Positions 43,911 to 52,263 of a stretch of 64,000 bases of DNA are shown here, in pieces; the first letter of the stretch is position 1, and every line of letters starts with the position of its first letter. Source of the stretch: Desulfitibacter alkalitolerans DSM 16504 (GTDB taxonomy: Bacteria; Bacillota; DSM-16504; Desulfitibacterales; Desulfitibacteraceae); contig NZ_KK211104.1 in NCBI RefSeq assembly GCF_000620305.1, positions 106,949-170,948 on the forward strand. Direction: 5' to 3'. The notes beneath the pieces are model-generated. The model made no database searches. It had not been told where the DNA came from and saw nothing but the letters and a program-made list of their open reading frames with translations. Position numbers and translations under genes: made by a program.

Positions 43911-44462
43911 AGGTGTAAAAATAATGAAAGAGCTGCTTTTGATAGTCTGCTCGGTAAATATGAAGGATATCTATATAAAATTTGTTATGGGTATACCTTT
44001 AATCAGGATGAGGCATTGGATATTATGCAGGAGGTTTATATAAAAATCTTCCGTAATATTCACGGGTTTGACGAGACTCGCCCCTTCCTACCCTGGTTAA
44101 AAAAAATTGCAATTAACACCTGTTTAAACTATAAAAGGGATAATAAAAAACTCCCACAGCTGTCCTTGGATTTGGAAACTGGTGAAGATGGGAGCTCTAC
44201 CCTACTGGATTGTATAGCTGCTGCTGATGACACTGAAGAAACAGCAGTTTTCCACGAAACACAAGAAATTATTATCAAGTCATTACAGGAACTTCCTGAT
44301 AATTATCGTCTTCCCTTAACTCTACGATATCTGGAAAAAATGAGCTATGAAGAAATTGCTGCTGCCTTAAAACAACCTTTAGGCACTGTGAAAAATAGTG
44401 TTTTTAGAGCCCGCAATATCCTGAAGAAATCTCTTCAATCCCATGGAATACTGGAGGTATGA
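43911..44462 (+). pseudogene. ECF sigma factor, 3' part, start codon removed by IS110
   Basis: The frame is open from 43890 but has no ATG, GTG or TTG until TTG 44016 in mid region 2. It carries nearly all of a sigma-70 family protein: region 2 (EALDIMQEVYIKIFRNI, WLKKIAINTCLNYKR) and region 4 (MSYEEIAAALKQPLGTVKNSVFRARN). The 5' end is at 41957-41985. Joined, it would be about 193 residues. It overlaps no other gene and is followed by its anti-sigma factor. Excision could restore it precisely. Confidence 0.82.
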
Positions 44463-44465
44463 AAC

Positions 44466-44885
44466 ATGTGTAATCTGGATAAGGATTTGCTGCAAAGATA
44501 TATGGATAAAGATATTGACCCCCTAGAGAAAATATTATTGGAAAACCATCTATTAAGCTGCCCCCAATGCCGCAGGGATCTAAACCAACTAAAGATTATG
44601 GAGTGGGATTTAAATAATATTGCTATACCCAAGGTTCCCAAGGAGCTGACTGCTGTTCGAAATGCAGCACTTGATAAGTACTTTAAAACTATAGACGAAA
44701 ATGAAACCTCTTTTGAAAGAAAAGATATTATGAATCTGCAGTATAGAAACCTGAAAAATACTGTAAGCTTTATAAATTATCTCCCTGGTAAAAAAATAGT
44801 AGAAAATGCAGTCAGAAAAGCTGCTGCAAAGAGTACCAGGGAAACCAAGAACAAATCTCTGCTTTCCAAGATAATTGGGTTATAG
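44466..44885 (+). CDS. Zinc-finger anti-sigma factor
   Basis: 139 residues with N-terminal H-x3-C-x2-C motif (HLLSCPQC), start three bases after the sigma stop and with GGAGG inside the sigma end. No clear transmembrane segment is visible, so it may be a soluble anti-sigma factor. Its cognate sigma gene is disrupted by IS110. Confidence 0.78.
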   Translation: MCNLDKDLLQRYMDKDIDPLEKILLENHLLSCPQCRRDLNQLKIMEWDLNNIAIPKVPKELTAVRNAALDKYFKTIDENETSFERKDIMNLQYRNLKNTVSFINYLPGKKIVENAVRKAAAKSTRETKNKSLLSKIIGL

Positions 44886-44896
44886 GCGGTGAGCAA

Positions 44897-45610
44897 ATGT
44901 CAATAATATTAAGTATAATAATGTATTTGCTTTTATTTATACTAGCTGTTTTCATGGCAGCAATAATTATACCCATAAGATACTCCTTTTACGGAGGCTA
45001 CAATGATAACCCGTATTGTTTTGCCAGCATGACCATACTGCAGTTCTGCAGAATTTCTGCCTCATATAATACTAAAGGGCTGCTTGCTAAACTCAATATT
45101 TTTGGGTTTTCCATAAATATTGATCCAGAGATAACTAAAGGGAAAAAAGCAAAGCCTAAAAATGGGAAAGACAAAGAAAAATCTCAAAAAGAAGTCAAGA
45201 AAAGGGAAAAGTCTAGTAAAGCTAAAGGGGGGACCAGTCTCTTCAAAAATCTTTTCCAAAGAGATATTATCTTTCATGTATTATATCTTCTAAGAGACCT
45301 GGTTGGCATCTTAAAGCCCAGGGTGCTGATGATAAAAGGAAGAATTGGTTTTTATGAACCACACCATACAGCCTGGCTTCAAGCCATTGTATCAACTCTT
45401 TCAGGATTAAATATTTTTACAAAGCTGGATATTGATACTGTTTGGGAGGATGAACATTTTGAAGGTGAGCTTATAATTAAGGGGCACATAGCAATAATAG
45501 TTGTTCTCTTAAGACTCCTTAAATTCCTTATCTCGAAAAATACTTTAAAGGTTATACTAATTATTATTAGAGAAAGAAAGAAAAAAAAGGTGTTAAGACC
45601 TGCAACCTGA
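44897..45610 (+). CDS. DUF2953 domain membrane protein
   Basis: 237 residues: N-terminal transmembrane helix (residues ~3-27), a lysine-rich low-complexity linker around residues 80-115 (KGKKAKPKNGKDKEKSQKE), and a second membrane segment near residues 200-225. Family DUF2953, commonly located directly upstream of ytfJ in spore-formers, as here. Function unknown, probably spore or envelope related. Confidence 0.78.
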   Translation: MSIILSIIMYLLLFILAVFMAAIIIPIRYSFYGGYNDNPYCFASMTILQFCRISASYNTKGLLAKLNIFGFSINIDPEITKGKKAKPKNGKDKEKSQKEVKKREKSSKAKGGTSLFKNLFQRDIIFHVLYLLRDLVGILKPRVLMIKGRIGFYEPHHTAWLQAIVSTLSGLNIFTKLDIDTVWEDEHFEGELIIKGHIAIIVVLLRLLKFLISKNTLKVILIIIRERKKKKVLRPAT

Positions 45611-45687
45611 CAACAAAACATGTGTATCTATAACTGTAAACACAAAATCAAAATTAATATATAAAAAATTAAGGAGGCCCAATTAAA

Positions 45688-46053
45688 ATGAATCCAACTG
45701 AAAATGTAATCAACTCCATGTTTGAAAAGCTAGAAAAATTTATTCGTACTGAAACTGTAGTAGGTGAACAAATCCAGGTAGGTAATGTAACTCTAATACC
45801 TATTGTCACTGTATCCTTTGGCGTTGGTGCTGGAGGTGGCGGCGGCAAGGATGAAAAGGGTAATGATGGTACTGGCTCTGGCGGAGGTCTGGGAGCAAAA
45901 ATTCAACCTAATGCAATGCTTGTCATAAAAAATGAAGAGGTGACTGTACTGCCTTTAAGCAGCAAAGGCTCCTTTGACAAGCTATTTGAAATGATGCCAG
46001 AGATAATTTCTAAAGTAGATTGCTGCAAACCAAAGAATGAGAAGGAAGAATAA
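45688..46053 (+). CDS. ytfJ: GerW family sporulation protein (YtfJ)
   Basis: 121 residues with MNPTENVINSMFEKLEKFI, the VIPIVTVSFG-type core (TLIPIVTVSFGVGAG), a Gly-rich loop and KIQPNAMLVIKNEEV. Matches the GerW/YtfJ family of spore-formers, where it affects germination. AAGGAGG precedes the ATG. It is a useful lineage marker. Confidence 0.92.
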   Translation: MNPTENVINSMFEKLEKFIRTETVVGEQIQVGNVTLIPIVTVSFGVGAGGGGGKDEKGNDGTGSGGGLGAKIQPNAMLVIKNEEVTVLPLSSKGSFDKLFEMMPEIISKVDCCKPKNEKEE

Positions 46054-46070
46054 AAACAGTATAAACCCTC

Positions 46071-46103
46071 AGGGCCTAGAAAACTAGGTCCTTATTGTTT
46101 TTT
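46071..46103 (+). terminator. Terminator after ytfJ
   Basis: AGGGCCTAG/CTAGGTCCT stem with an AAAA loop followed by TATTGTTTTTT. Confidence 0.75.
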
Positions 46104-46223
46104 AATACTGGGAAAGCCAAGTGCTTGACAACAAAAATAATTAATGTGAAGGAATTCCTTCCATCCTGGTGAATATTTCTACATAATACTGTTTATTATT
46201 TATTAATGAGGTAGGTGAAAACC

Positions 46224-46877
46224 ATGGCACCTGAACTAAAATGCATGAAAGATTTAGCTATATTTGAACCCTTAGATGAAAAGGAAAAAGAGCTCATTAC
46301 TTTACTGGCCAAACCTAGATTTTATACCAAGGGAGAAATCATTTTTGCAGAAAACTCTCCAGCCGATACAATATATTTTATTAGAGGTGGCAAAATTCTA
46401 CTATATAAGATATCTGAGGAAGGCAAGGAAATGTCCCTGGACATATTACAAAAGGATGATGTTTTTGGTGAAAATACAATATTTGACGATGCCCTTTATA
46501 CAATGAATGCAAAAGCTCTTGAGCATTCCTATGTTTGCACCTGCACAAGAACAGATTTCCTAGAAATGTTAAAAAACCCAGTGATTTCTTTGAAAATGTT
46601 GAAGGCTCTTGGGGATAAACTTAACAATTATACAGAACAACTTGCAGCAATGGCTTTTAATGATGTAAAAACTAGAATTTTAAGTACACTTGAAAGATTA
46701 TCCAAAGAGTATGGCAAAAATACTCCCCAGGGAATAATGATAGACATTCCATTAAATCACCAGGATCTTGCATGTCTGGTTAATGCATCACGGGTAATGG
46801 TAACAAATACTTTGTCATCATTAAAACAGGATGGAAGAATTACTGTACATGGTCGTAGATTTCATTTATTAGATTAA
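46224..46877 (+). CDS. Crp/Fnr family transcriptional regulator
   Basis: 217 residues from ATG 46224 (GAGGTAGGTG upstream; the frame opens at GTG 46215). N-terminal cyclic-nucleotide-binding fold (GEIIFAENSPADTIYFIRGG) without the cAMP-binding RxS signature, and a C-terminal winged helix (LNHQDLACLVNASRVMVTNTLSSLKQDG). Only three cysteines are scattered, not the Fnr N-terminal cluster. Effector unknown. Confidence 0.87.
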   Translation: MAPELKCMKDLAIFEPLDEKEKELITLLAKPRFYTKGEIIFAENSPADTIYFIRGGKILLYKISEEGKEMSLDILQKDDVFGENTIFDDALYTMNAKALEHSYVCTCTRTDFLEMLKNPVISLKMLKALGDKLNNYTEQLAAMAFNDVKTRILSTLERLSKEYGKNTPQGIMIDIPLNHQDLACLVNASRVMVTNTLSSLKQDGRITVHGRRFHLLD

Positions 46878-47009
46878 TAAAAAATGGTTTGCGTAATTAA
46901 TCCTCCAAATTAATTATAATTTTTGTAAAACAGTTTACTGAATGAAAGCTAAAAAAAATGTAAACTTTACTTGCAATTAAAAATTATTTTAAATAAGGAG
47001 GAATAGAAT

Positions 47010-47249
47010 ATGTCAGTTCGTGAAACTATTAAAAATCAAATTATAGGTGCCTTACAAAATGCTAGTTTCCCAATTGAAAGTCCGGAAGCCCTTCTAGCTG
47101 CCTTTCCCTTTGGTGCAGAAACCACCTGCCAGGCAGGAGATTTAAAGGTTACTGCAGGAGAAGCAGGTAAACTTTTAACTGCAGACGATTTTCCCTTTAC
47201 CAGTCCTGAGCACGTAGCCGAAACTATAGTTGAAAAAGCCGGCCTATAA
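47010..47249 (+). CDS. MTH865-like family protein
   Basis: 79 residues, start behind AAGGAGG. It has the family pattern: [20 protein letters not shown], a [12 protein letters not shown] segment and [20 protein letters not shown]. The structure of the archaeal member is an EF-hand-like fold of unknown function. It forms a single-gene unit with its own terminator. Confidence 0.8.
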   Translation: MSVRETIKNQIIGALQNASFPIESPEALLAAFPFGAETTCQAGDLKVTAGEAGKLLTADDFPFTSPEHVAETIVEKAGL

Positions 47250-47255
47250 GTAAAA

Positions 47256-47286
47256 GAGCCAGGTCATCTTATGATCTGGCTTTTTG
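47256..47286 (+). terminator. Terminator after the MTH865-like gene
   Basis: AGCCAGGTCAT/ATGATCTGGCT with one G-T pair and a 3-nt loop, followed by TTTTT. Confidence 0.85.
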
Positions 47287-47294
47287 ATTTGATT

Positions 47295-47380
47295 AAACTC
47301 GTTTTATTCCTTCTAAATCAAAGTATGACATTCCTTGCTCTAAAGGGGGCAGGATTAGTATAAAGCAGCTTAACTTTTTC
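47295..47380 (-). pseudogene. Duplicated fragment of the gene at 48919-49296
   Basis: About 78 bp nearly identical to 48927-49006, the end of the downstream nucleotidyltransferase partner (encoding the ANPAPFRARNVYFDLEGIKRV terminus). One inserted base in the AATGTCATACTT stretch breaks the frame. It is a relic of a second copy of that gene pair. Confidence 0.75.
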
Positions 47381-47390
47381 ATAAAACAAA

Positions 47391-47566
47391 ACTTGGCTTA
47401 CGCCAAGTCTTCTGACATCGGCGGAAGCCTTAGTCTAGTGAATGACGAACAGGACGTTCTAATGTCGGCTATGCAGCAGGACGCTGCGTTTTAGCCGACC
47501 ACTATCTACCTTGTGGAACTTATACTTTCTGATAGTGAAATATAAGAGTCTAGGACTCTTTTTATA
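47391..47566 (+). ncRNA. Candidate structured small RNA with repeated GGA hairpin loops
   Basis: A gene-free stretch with stacked stems: ACTTGGC/GCCAAGT, GGC-GGAA-GCC, GAAC-AGGAC-GTTC, GTCGGCT/AGCCGAC enclosing GCAGC-AGGAC-GCTGC, CACTATC/GATAGTG, and a closing terminator AAGAGTC-TAG-GACTCTT with a T run on the plus strand. Two loops share the sequence AGGAC. GGA in a hairpin loop is the CsrA/RsmA recognition pattern. No family is recognised. Confidence 0.5.
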
Positions 47567-47891
47567 TTTCCTCTAGTATTTTCTCAAGAAACTCTTCCAT
47601 AGCTGCTAGGGCTTTCTCACCATTTTCAATTAGTTCCTCTGCTTCTTCTTTGGTGAATTCCTTGTTTTTAACATATTTTTTATTTACCATACCTATTATT
47701 GATGAATGTTTTGTGGGTACTTTATATTCAAAAACCAAGAGGGCAAGACACGCACGATACATACAGTAATAAATTCTATTAACAGTTGCGGGGTATTTCC
47801 CGCCCTCAAAACACCACAAAGCTTCCTCCCAAGCCTCGCGAGCTTTCTCCATTTTCACTCTGGCAAGTTCCTTTTTTAAATTGTTGCTCAT
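47562..47891 (-). CDS. HEPN domain protein (toxin-type partner)
   Basis: 109 residues, all helical: KMEKAREAWEEALWCFEGGKYPATVNRIYYCMYRACLALL. It has the YPATVNRIYYCMYRA segment of HEPN proteins, though the R-x4-6-H RNase motif is not complete. Its ATG overlaps the end of the nucleotidyltransferase gene by four bases. HEPN/MNT pairs act as toxin-antitoxin modules, the nucleotidyltransferase modifying the HEPN toxin. Confidence 0.8.
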   Translation of the reverse strand: MSNNLKKELARVKMEKAREAWEEALWCFEGGKYPATVNRIYYCMYRACLALLVFEYKVPTKHSSIIGMVNKKYVKNKEFTKEEAEELIENGEKALAAMEEFLEKILEEI

Positions 47892-48232
47892 ATTATTACT
47901 ACCCCGTCATTATATACATTTTTATAAAAACTACCTATTTTAAATAGGGGTGAAGAATATTCCTCAATATCATAGGGTATTGCAATTAAATCTACATTTT
48001 CTTGTAAACTTAAATTAAATGCTTCATCAATAATAATAGCACGAATCTCTTTATCTATCTTTTTAACAACTACTAAAACATCAATGTCAGACTCCTCAGT
48101 TGCTGTGCCTCTTGCTTGAGATCCAAACAATATTACTTTTTCCACCGGAATGGCTCTTTCTTTGAGAGTTTGAGTATACTTGTTAACAATTCTTAAGACT
48201 TCCGGGGTAACTTTTGACCAATTTTGGTTCAT
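47888..48232 (-). CDS. MNT-type minimal nucleotidyltransferase (antitoxin-type partner)
   Basis: 114 residues from ATG 48232 with the GSx10DxD motif: LFGSQARGTATEESDIDVLVVV. Pairs with the HEPN gene that follows with a four-base overlap. Such enzymes add AMP to the HEPN toxin in the characterised MntA/HepT systems. Confidence 0.85.
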   Translation of the reverse strand: MNQNWSKVTPEVLRIVNKYTQTLKERAIPVEKVILFGSQARGTATEESDIDVLVVVKKIDKEIRAIIIDEAFNLSLQENVDLIAIPYDIEEYSSPLFKIGSFYKNVYNDGVVII

Positions 48233-48326
48233 ATATCTCACCACTTTTATATAATTCCCTTATAAACCATAAATTCTCAATACAATGACTATATCATCTT
48301 ACATCTGATAACGCCGGAAAAAAACA

Positions 48327-48794
48327 TTAGGTATTTATCAAATCCATAAAATTATCTTTTAATAATGGGAAAAAATCCATATACTTAATCCATATATCCT
48401 CTTTATATAGATAAACATCTTCAAGATTTTTATAAGTTAAGGTTTTTCCTTGTGTAGCATAATAGCAGTAACTAAGAGGTGCAGAGTTAAGTGAGTTTAC
48501 ATCTACAAGAATTTCCACTATCCTTGTCAGTTCAATGCTTAACTTGTTGCAAATATCTAAATGTGCTTTTATATTTGTATTAGGTTTAAAGAAAACAGCA
48601 ATGTCAATATCTCTAAAACTCTTTTCTTCAATAAAAGAACCATGAAGAAATGAAAATTCTATTTCTTCTACTTTTTCCAATTCTTTAACAATCTTTTGTA
48701 TTATTTTTTCTTTATTGTTATCATCCACTGAGTACTTTCGTAAGCTATTCTTGTCAGTATCTGCCTCAATAATACTTTTCATGGATTTATTCAT
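48327..48794 (-). CDS. MNT-type nucleotidyltransferase, second copy without intact partner
   Basis: 155 residues with FLHGSFIEEKSFRDIDIAVFF, the GSx10DxD nucleotidyltransferase motif. Unlike the neighbouring MNT it has a ~100-residue C-terminal extension. The start codon overlaps the stop of a HEPN-like fragment (TAATG), indicating that the toxin gene upstream has been truncated while the antitoxin-type gene stayed intact. Confidence 0.78.
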   Translation of the reverse strand: MNKSMKSIIEADTDKNSLRKYSVDDNNKEKIIQKIVKELEKVEEIEFSFLHGSFIEEKSFRDIDIAVFFKPNTNIKAHLDICNKLSIELTRIVEILVDVNSLNSAPLSYCYYATQGKTLTYKNLEDVYLYKEDIWIKYMDFFPLLKDNFMDLINT

Positions 48795-48889
48795 TATGAA
48801 TTTCCCCTTCCAAGGGTAATCTTACCTATTTCATTAAGAAACTCATTGACATCTATAAGATCTTTGCGTATTATCTCTAATAACAATAT
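48794..48889 (-). pseudogene. C-terminal remnant of a HEPN-like partner gene
   Basis: After an in-frame TGA the frame reads ILLLEIIRKDLIDVNEFL and ends at TAA overlapping the ATG of the next gene. The IIRKDL segment resembles the C-terminus of HEPN (DUF86) proteins. Everything upstream is lost. Confidence 0.45.
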
Positions 48890-48918
48890 TCATGGACGCC
48901 TCAATTGTATTTTTTAAC

Positions 48919-49296
48919 TTATACTCTTTTTATTCCTTCTAAATCAAAGTATACATTCCTTGCTCTAAAGGGGGCAGGATTAGCATAAAGCAGCTTAACT
49001 TTTTCAAAATCACTGATTCTTTTAGAATGGTAATAGGGTTTATCAAAGCTTAAGCTTTCATCTCTAAGCCAATCAGGAACTTCAATTCCATGAAGCTGTA
49101 AATAATAATCTATTAGCGCCGATACTTTAGTTAAAAATATTTTCTCGTTACTAGTACATGCTTTTAAATCTATTGGTTCATATAAACTGTCTATAAATTT
49201 CTTGTCTTTTGATTTTAATAATTCCAACAGCTGATTTAAGCTTGTATCTTCATCTGGATATGCAAATAACGCCTGCAGGTATTTATTTCCAATCAT
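48919..49296 (-). CDS. Hypothetical partner of the nucleotidyltransferase-like gene
   Basis: 125 residues, mostly helical, with LQLHGIEVPDWLRDESLSF and the C-terminal DLEGIKRV. No signal or membrane segment. Its start overlaps the preceding gene by 14 bp, so the two form a coupled pair of toxin-antitoxin type. The same C-terminal sequence recurs as a fragment at 47295-47380. Confidence 0.65.
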   Translation of the reverse strand: MIGNKYLQALFAYPDEDTSLNQLLELLKSKDKKFIDSLYEPIDLKACTSNEKIFLTKVSALIDYYLQLHGIEVPDWLRDESLSFDKPYYHSKRISDFEKVKLLYANPAPFRARNVYFDLEGIKRV

Positions 49297-49849
49297 AGCC
49301 CAGATCCTCTCCTAGATATTTAATAAAATTTATTTGCCTCTCCCCAAGGATAGTCAAAGGTATATAAGTAGAAATTACTTCCATCAATCTATCTTTAGTA
49401 GTTATATTTAAATCTTTACACAATATATAGGCATCATAAAAATCCTTTGCTGGTTCTGGTCTTGCAGCCAATATTTTCATTGCTAATAATTGCTCAGCTT
49501 TGGGTTTTAATACTTTTAGATTTGAGTATGTCTTGTAGGTTTCTTTATCTTCCTTCAAAATAGTCTTTAATGGTTCTTTGATTTCTTCATTTATCCATCC
49601 ATCAGAAAGATTGAAAGTATATTTCGTAAGATTTAATATATTCTCCAGTAATTTAAAATTAGTTTCACTAAATACGCAATCTATATCTTTAGTAGCAGGT
49701 CTATTATCATAAACCATAGTCATTATTGAACCACCATAAATTGTTATCTCAAGCTGTAATTGATTTTCTTTTAACCGTTCATTTAGATAATCAAATATTT
49801 GCAAGAGCTTGTTTTTATCTAACAAGTTAACACCATTATTTATATCCAT
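49283..49849 (-). CDS. Nucleotidyltransferase-superfamily protein (DUF6036-like)
   Basis: 188 residues. Substrate-binding GG motif and paired acidic residues: LEITIYGGSIMTMVYDNRPATKDIDCVF, followed by LKPKAEQLLAMKILAARPEPAKDFYDAYIL, the pattern of DUF6036/AbiEii-like nucleotidyltransferases. It overlaps the following hypothetical gene. A role in a toxin-antitoxin or abortive-infection module is likely by analogy. Confidence 0.72.
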   Translation of the reverse strand: MDINNGVNLLDKNKLLQIFDYLNERLKENQLQLEITIYGGSIMTMVYDNRPATKDIDCVFSETNFKLLENILNLTKYTFNLSDGWINEEIKEPLKTILKEDKETYKTYSNLKVLKPKAEQLLAMKILAARPEPAKDFYDAYILCKDLNITTKDRLMEVISTYIPLTILGERQINFIKYLGEDLGYDWK

Positions 49850-49880
49850 AATACCTCCAATTAAATACCTTTATCCACTA

Positions 49881-50132
49881 TTATACCATAAATTGGATGA
49901 TTTTTAAACAATTATACTTCCATGGATTATACCCCCATGGATTATTGCCATATCTGGCATCAACAAATTTAGGTATAGACGAATATGAGTAAACTCCACG
50001 AATTGCTGCATTTCCAAGGCGTTCACTGAGCACTACATCATGGTTACTGGGATGATAAGCATGCACACCTCTAATAGAAGAATTGCTACTAACGTCACAG
50101 TGAATGCTAATGAAGATATCTGCATTAGACAT
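49881..50132 (-). pseudogene. N-acetylmuramoyl-L-alanine amidase fragment
   Basis: SNADIFISIHCDVSSNSSIRGVHAYHP matches the Amidase_3 core (catalytic-site SIHCN segment), then HDVVLSERLGNAAIRGV, before the sequence degenerates. The N-terminal zinc ligands and C-terminus are missing. The upstream junction near 50132 joins unrelated DNA. Confidence 0.65.
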
Positions 50133-50322
50133 TGAACTGCCTTTCAAGTGTTCTGGTGAGGATTTTGAAAAAATCTATCAGGAACATTATCAAGGCAAAA
50201 TATTGCAGTTTATTTTGTCTACACATACCTATGATGGTTTATTGTTTCTCCTGCAGGCTAGCTTGTCGAAGTCACTGCAGATTAGCCTGTCGCACTACAT
50301 CAATATTTTGAATTTAGCAACA
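50133..50322 (+). other. Short coding-like fragment of unknown origin
   Basis: The plus frame reads ELPFKCSGEDFEKIYQEHYQ and continues open to 50376 without a recognisable start. It may be a rearranged piece of a mobile-element gene. I cannot assign a family. Confidence 0.2.
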
Positions 50323-50730
50323 CTACTGTTCTTCTTTAAAAAATGCTGTGATAGTACTATAACCCATAATAATTAATAGAATTTTTTCTGTATGATAATT
50401 AATTAATGAAACATTGTATATAGCTTTTATAATTAATAAAATTATTCCAGGAACAACCAAAAAAAGAAATTTTTCATATCTAAATATCCATTTTCCTCTT
50501 TTTTTCTTCTCAATTAGAAACATTTCTATTCCCATTAAGGTGCCTATAATAAAAAAGCCAAAAAAATCTAAAATTTTTAGAACATAATTAAAACTGATTA
50601 GATGAAAGTAATCATGTTCTCTAATTTGAAAAAACCAGTGTTGTAATTTAAATAAACTAGTAATAAAAAAAATAAACCCATATATAAAACTAGCATATAG
50701 CAAGTAGATTTTAGCATTTATAGATTTCAT
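50323..50730 (-). CDS. Small multi-pass membrane protein
   Basis: 135 residues with four hydrophobic segments (residues ~7-25, 43-67, 85-103, 112-130) separated by short charged loops (EKKKRGKW). No family recognised. It stands alone in a region rich in mobile-element debris. Confidence 0.55.
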   Translation of the reverse strand: MKSINAKIYLLYASFIYGFIFFITSLFKLQHWFFQIREHDYFHLISFNYVLKILDFFGFFIIGTLMGIEMFLIEKKKRGKWIFRYEKFLFLVVPGIILLIIKAIYNVSLINYHTEKILLIIMGYSTITAFFKEEQ

Positions 50731-50813
50731 GTTAAGTACGCCTCCAAACTATAGTAGTACCATTTCAAAGAAATACAAACATTTTTTTAAAGGGTGCAAA
50801 AAGAATTCCGAGT

Positions 50814-50872
50814 TTTGTTAATTGACAAAGGGTGCGCCGGAAAAGCAGAAGGCCCTTTATCTTACAAAACTT
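50814..50872. other. Nested hairpin
   Basis: AGTTTTGT/ACAAAACT outside and AAAGGG/CCCTTT inside, enclosing a 20-nt G/C-rich loop. No T tract follows either side. Confidence 0.5.
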
Positions 50873-50913
50873 AATGTAATCCGGTTTACGTTATTATTAC
50901 TATTTATTATCTC

Positions 50914-50958
50914 TACATTGACACTTCACAGGACAAGCCCATGCGGAGCGTCAATGTA
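50914..50958. other. Hairpin with 26-nt loop
   Basis: TACATTGAC/GTCAATGTA 9-bp perfect arms between the membrane protein gene and the secreted protein gene ending at 51051. Role unknown. Confidence 0.5.
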
Positions 50959-51050
50959 AATGTTATGCATTTATACCTTTACTATACAACATTTATTTAC
51001 GTTTTCAAGAAGGTTGTTTCTCTTTACGTTACTTACGGATTCAGTTTATA

Positions 51051-51818
51051 CTATAAAGCCCACTGATCACCGCTAAAAGTAGATCCGGCATCATTATCAA
51101 GAATTAGCTCCCACTGACTTCCATCAGTAGCTATGATATCTACTAGTGTTGTTTCACCAAAATAATGTAAAGGATGTGCCTCAATATATGTCCAGTGACT
51201 TGGTGTATTATAGCTATAATTAGAAGTTGGTTTATATCTTCTAATTTCATCAATAAGTCCACCATCTTCTTTAATTCCAAACTTACCGTGCTTTACTTGT
51301 CTATTAGCTAATGATACTTGTGGATAGTCGTAGTTAATCCAACCCCCTTCTCCTTTCAAAAAATGAGCATACTTCTTGTTGCCTTTTAAGCTATAATAGA
51401 TTGTATTATAAGCTTTTACACCTCCAGTTTCATCCCATTTCCAAGCATCTCTAGATCCTCCAGATGATTGAATTTCTATAAGGTTAGTTGTTGCATAATA
51501 AGTATTGATTCCCCCTCCAGGTAATTTTTCTATTCTGTATAACTGAGTGGTAGTATATACTTTCAATGGGATTTTTGTTTCTGAATTTTTTTCTTTCAAA
51601 AACCCCTGAGATACAATGTTGTTGTTATTAACCACATCTGAAACTTTATTTCTTGCTCGTTCAAACAGTTCATCTTTATCTTCTATTAGCTCTTTCTCAA
51701 ATATTACTATAGGGAAATTATCACCATTTTCCTGAAAACCAAATGCAGTTGAGGTGACTGATATCAATAACAACACAATTATTGTACATAATAATAAGTT
51801 TTTATGTTTTTTTATCAT
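51051..51818 (-). CDS. Secreted protein of unknown function
   Basis: 255 residues. Signal peptide (hydrophobic residues ~8-25, cleavage near TSTAFGFQ). Mature part of ~225 residues, aromatic- and Gly-rich in the second half (GEGGWINYDYPQ, SHWTYIEAHPLHYFG). No recognised domain. It belongs to the set of small secreted proteins encoded in this accessory region. Confidence 0.65.
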   Translation of the reverse strand: MIKKHKNLLLCTIIVLLLISVTSTAFGFQENGDNFPIVIFEKELIEDKDELFERARNKVSDVVNNNNIVSQGFLKEKNSETKIPLKVYTTTQLYRIEKLPGGGINTYYATTNLIEIQSSGGSRDAWKWDETGGVKAYNTIYYSLKGNKKYAHFLKGEGGWINYDYPQVSLANRQVKHGKFGIKEDGGLIDEIRRYKPTSNYSYNTPSHWTYIEAHPLHYFGETTLVDIIATDGSQWELILDNDAGSTFSGDQWAL

Positions 51819-52062
51819 TTAATAAACCTCCAATTTAAATATTTGAATGTATTTAGACCATCACATTTCTAAATTAATTAAAGATTTAACACACGCACAT
51901 AAACTCTTTAACACTTACTGCTAATAATTATCTACATGCAAACACATCTGTTCTTGTAGGTAAATTTTCGTAATCCTTCCTTGATTTAGACCAATATGTT
52001 TTTACCAAATAATTTAGTAAACAAATTAGATTTACCACACAGTTTACTTCAAGACATGTCTC

Positions 52063-52263
52063 TTACTTTTTAGTGGTTATGTTAGTTAATTGCTTTTGTA
52101 TTTCCTTTAACCGCTTATCAATTGAAAATATTTTTTTTATTACGAAACAATAGCTTGTAACAAATGTTATTAAAATCAACACGAATATTAACCCTAAAAT
52201 ATCTCCCCCTACACCGTGCCACCAGGGTGGAGGTGGTGGAGGCGGTGGAGTTGTTGGAAACAT
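52063..52263 (-). CDS. Small membrane protein with polyproline N-terminus
   Basis: 66 residues: MFPTT followed by eight prolines, a WW pair, one transmembrane helix (residues ~22-46) and a basic coiled-coil tail (IDKRLKEIQKQLTNI). GGAGG precedes the tandem ATGs; the second, at 52263, has the better spacing. A run of eight prolines normally demands elongation factor P. Upstream DNA (52264-52570) has no gene, only a short relic (52437-52464) of the dispersed repeat described below. Confidence 0.55.
   Translation of the reverse strand: MFPTTPPPPPPPPWWHGVGGDILGLIFVLILITFVTSYCFVIKKIFSIDKRLKEIQKQLTNITTKK

Larger units (their letters stand above)
41986..43912 (-). mobile_element. IS110-family insertion sequence, boundaries defined by the disrupted sigma gene
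   Basis: Joining the sigma frame across the element leaves one AG dinucleotide at each end (41984-41985 and 43911-43912), i.e. CT in transposase orientation, the core used by IS110-group elements, with no longer target duplication. Element length is 1927 bp: 143 bp downstream of the transposase and ~550 bp upstream. The long noncoding left end is where IS110-group elements encode their bridge RNA. Confidence 0.8.
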
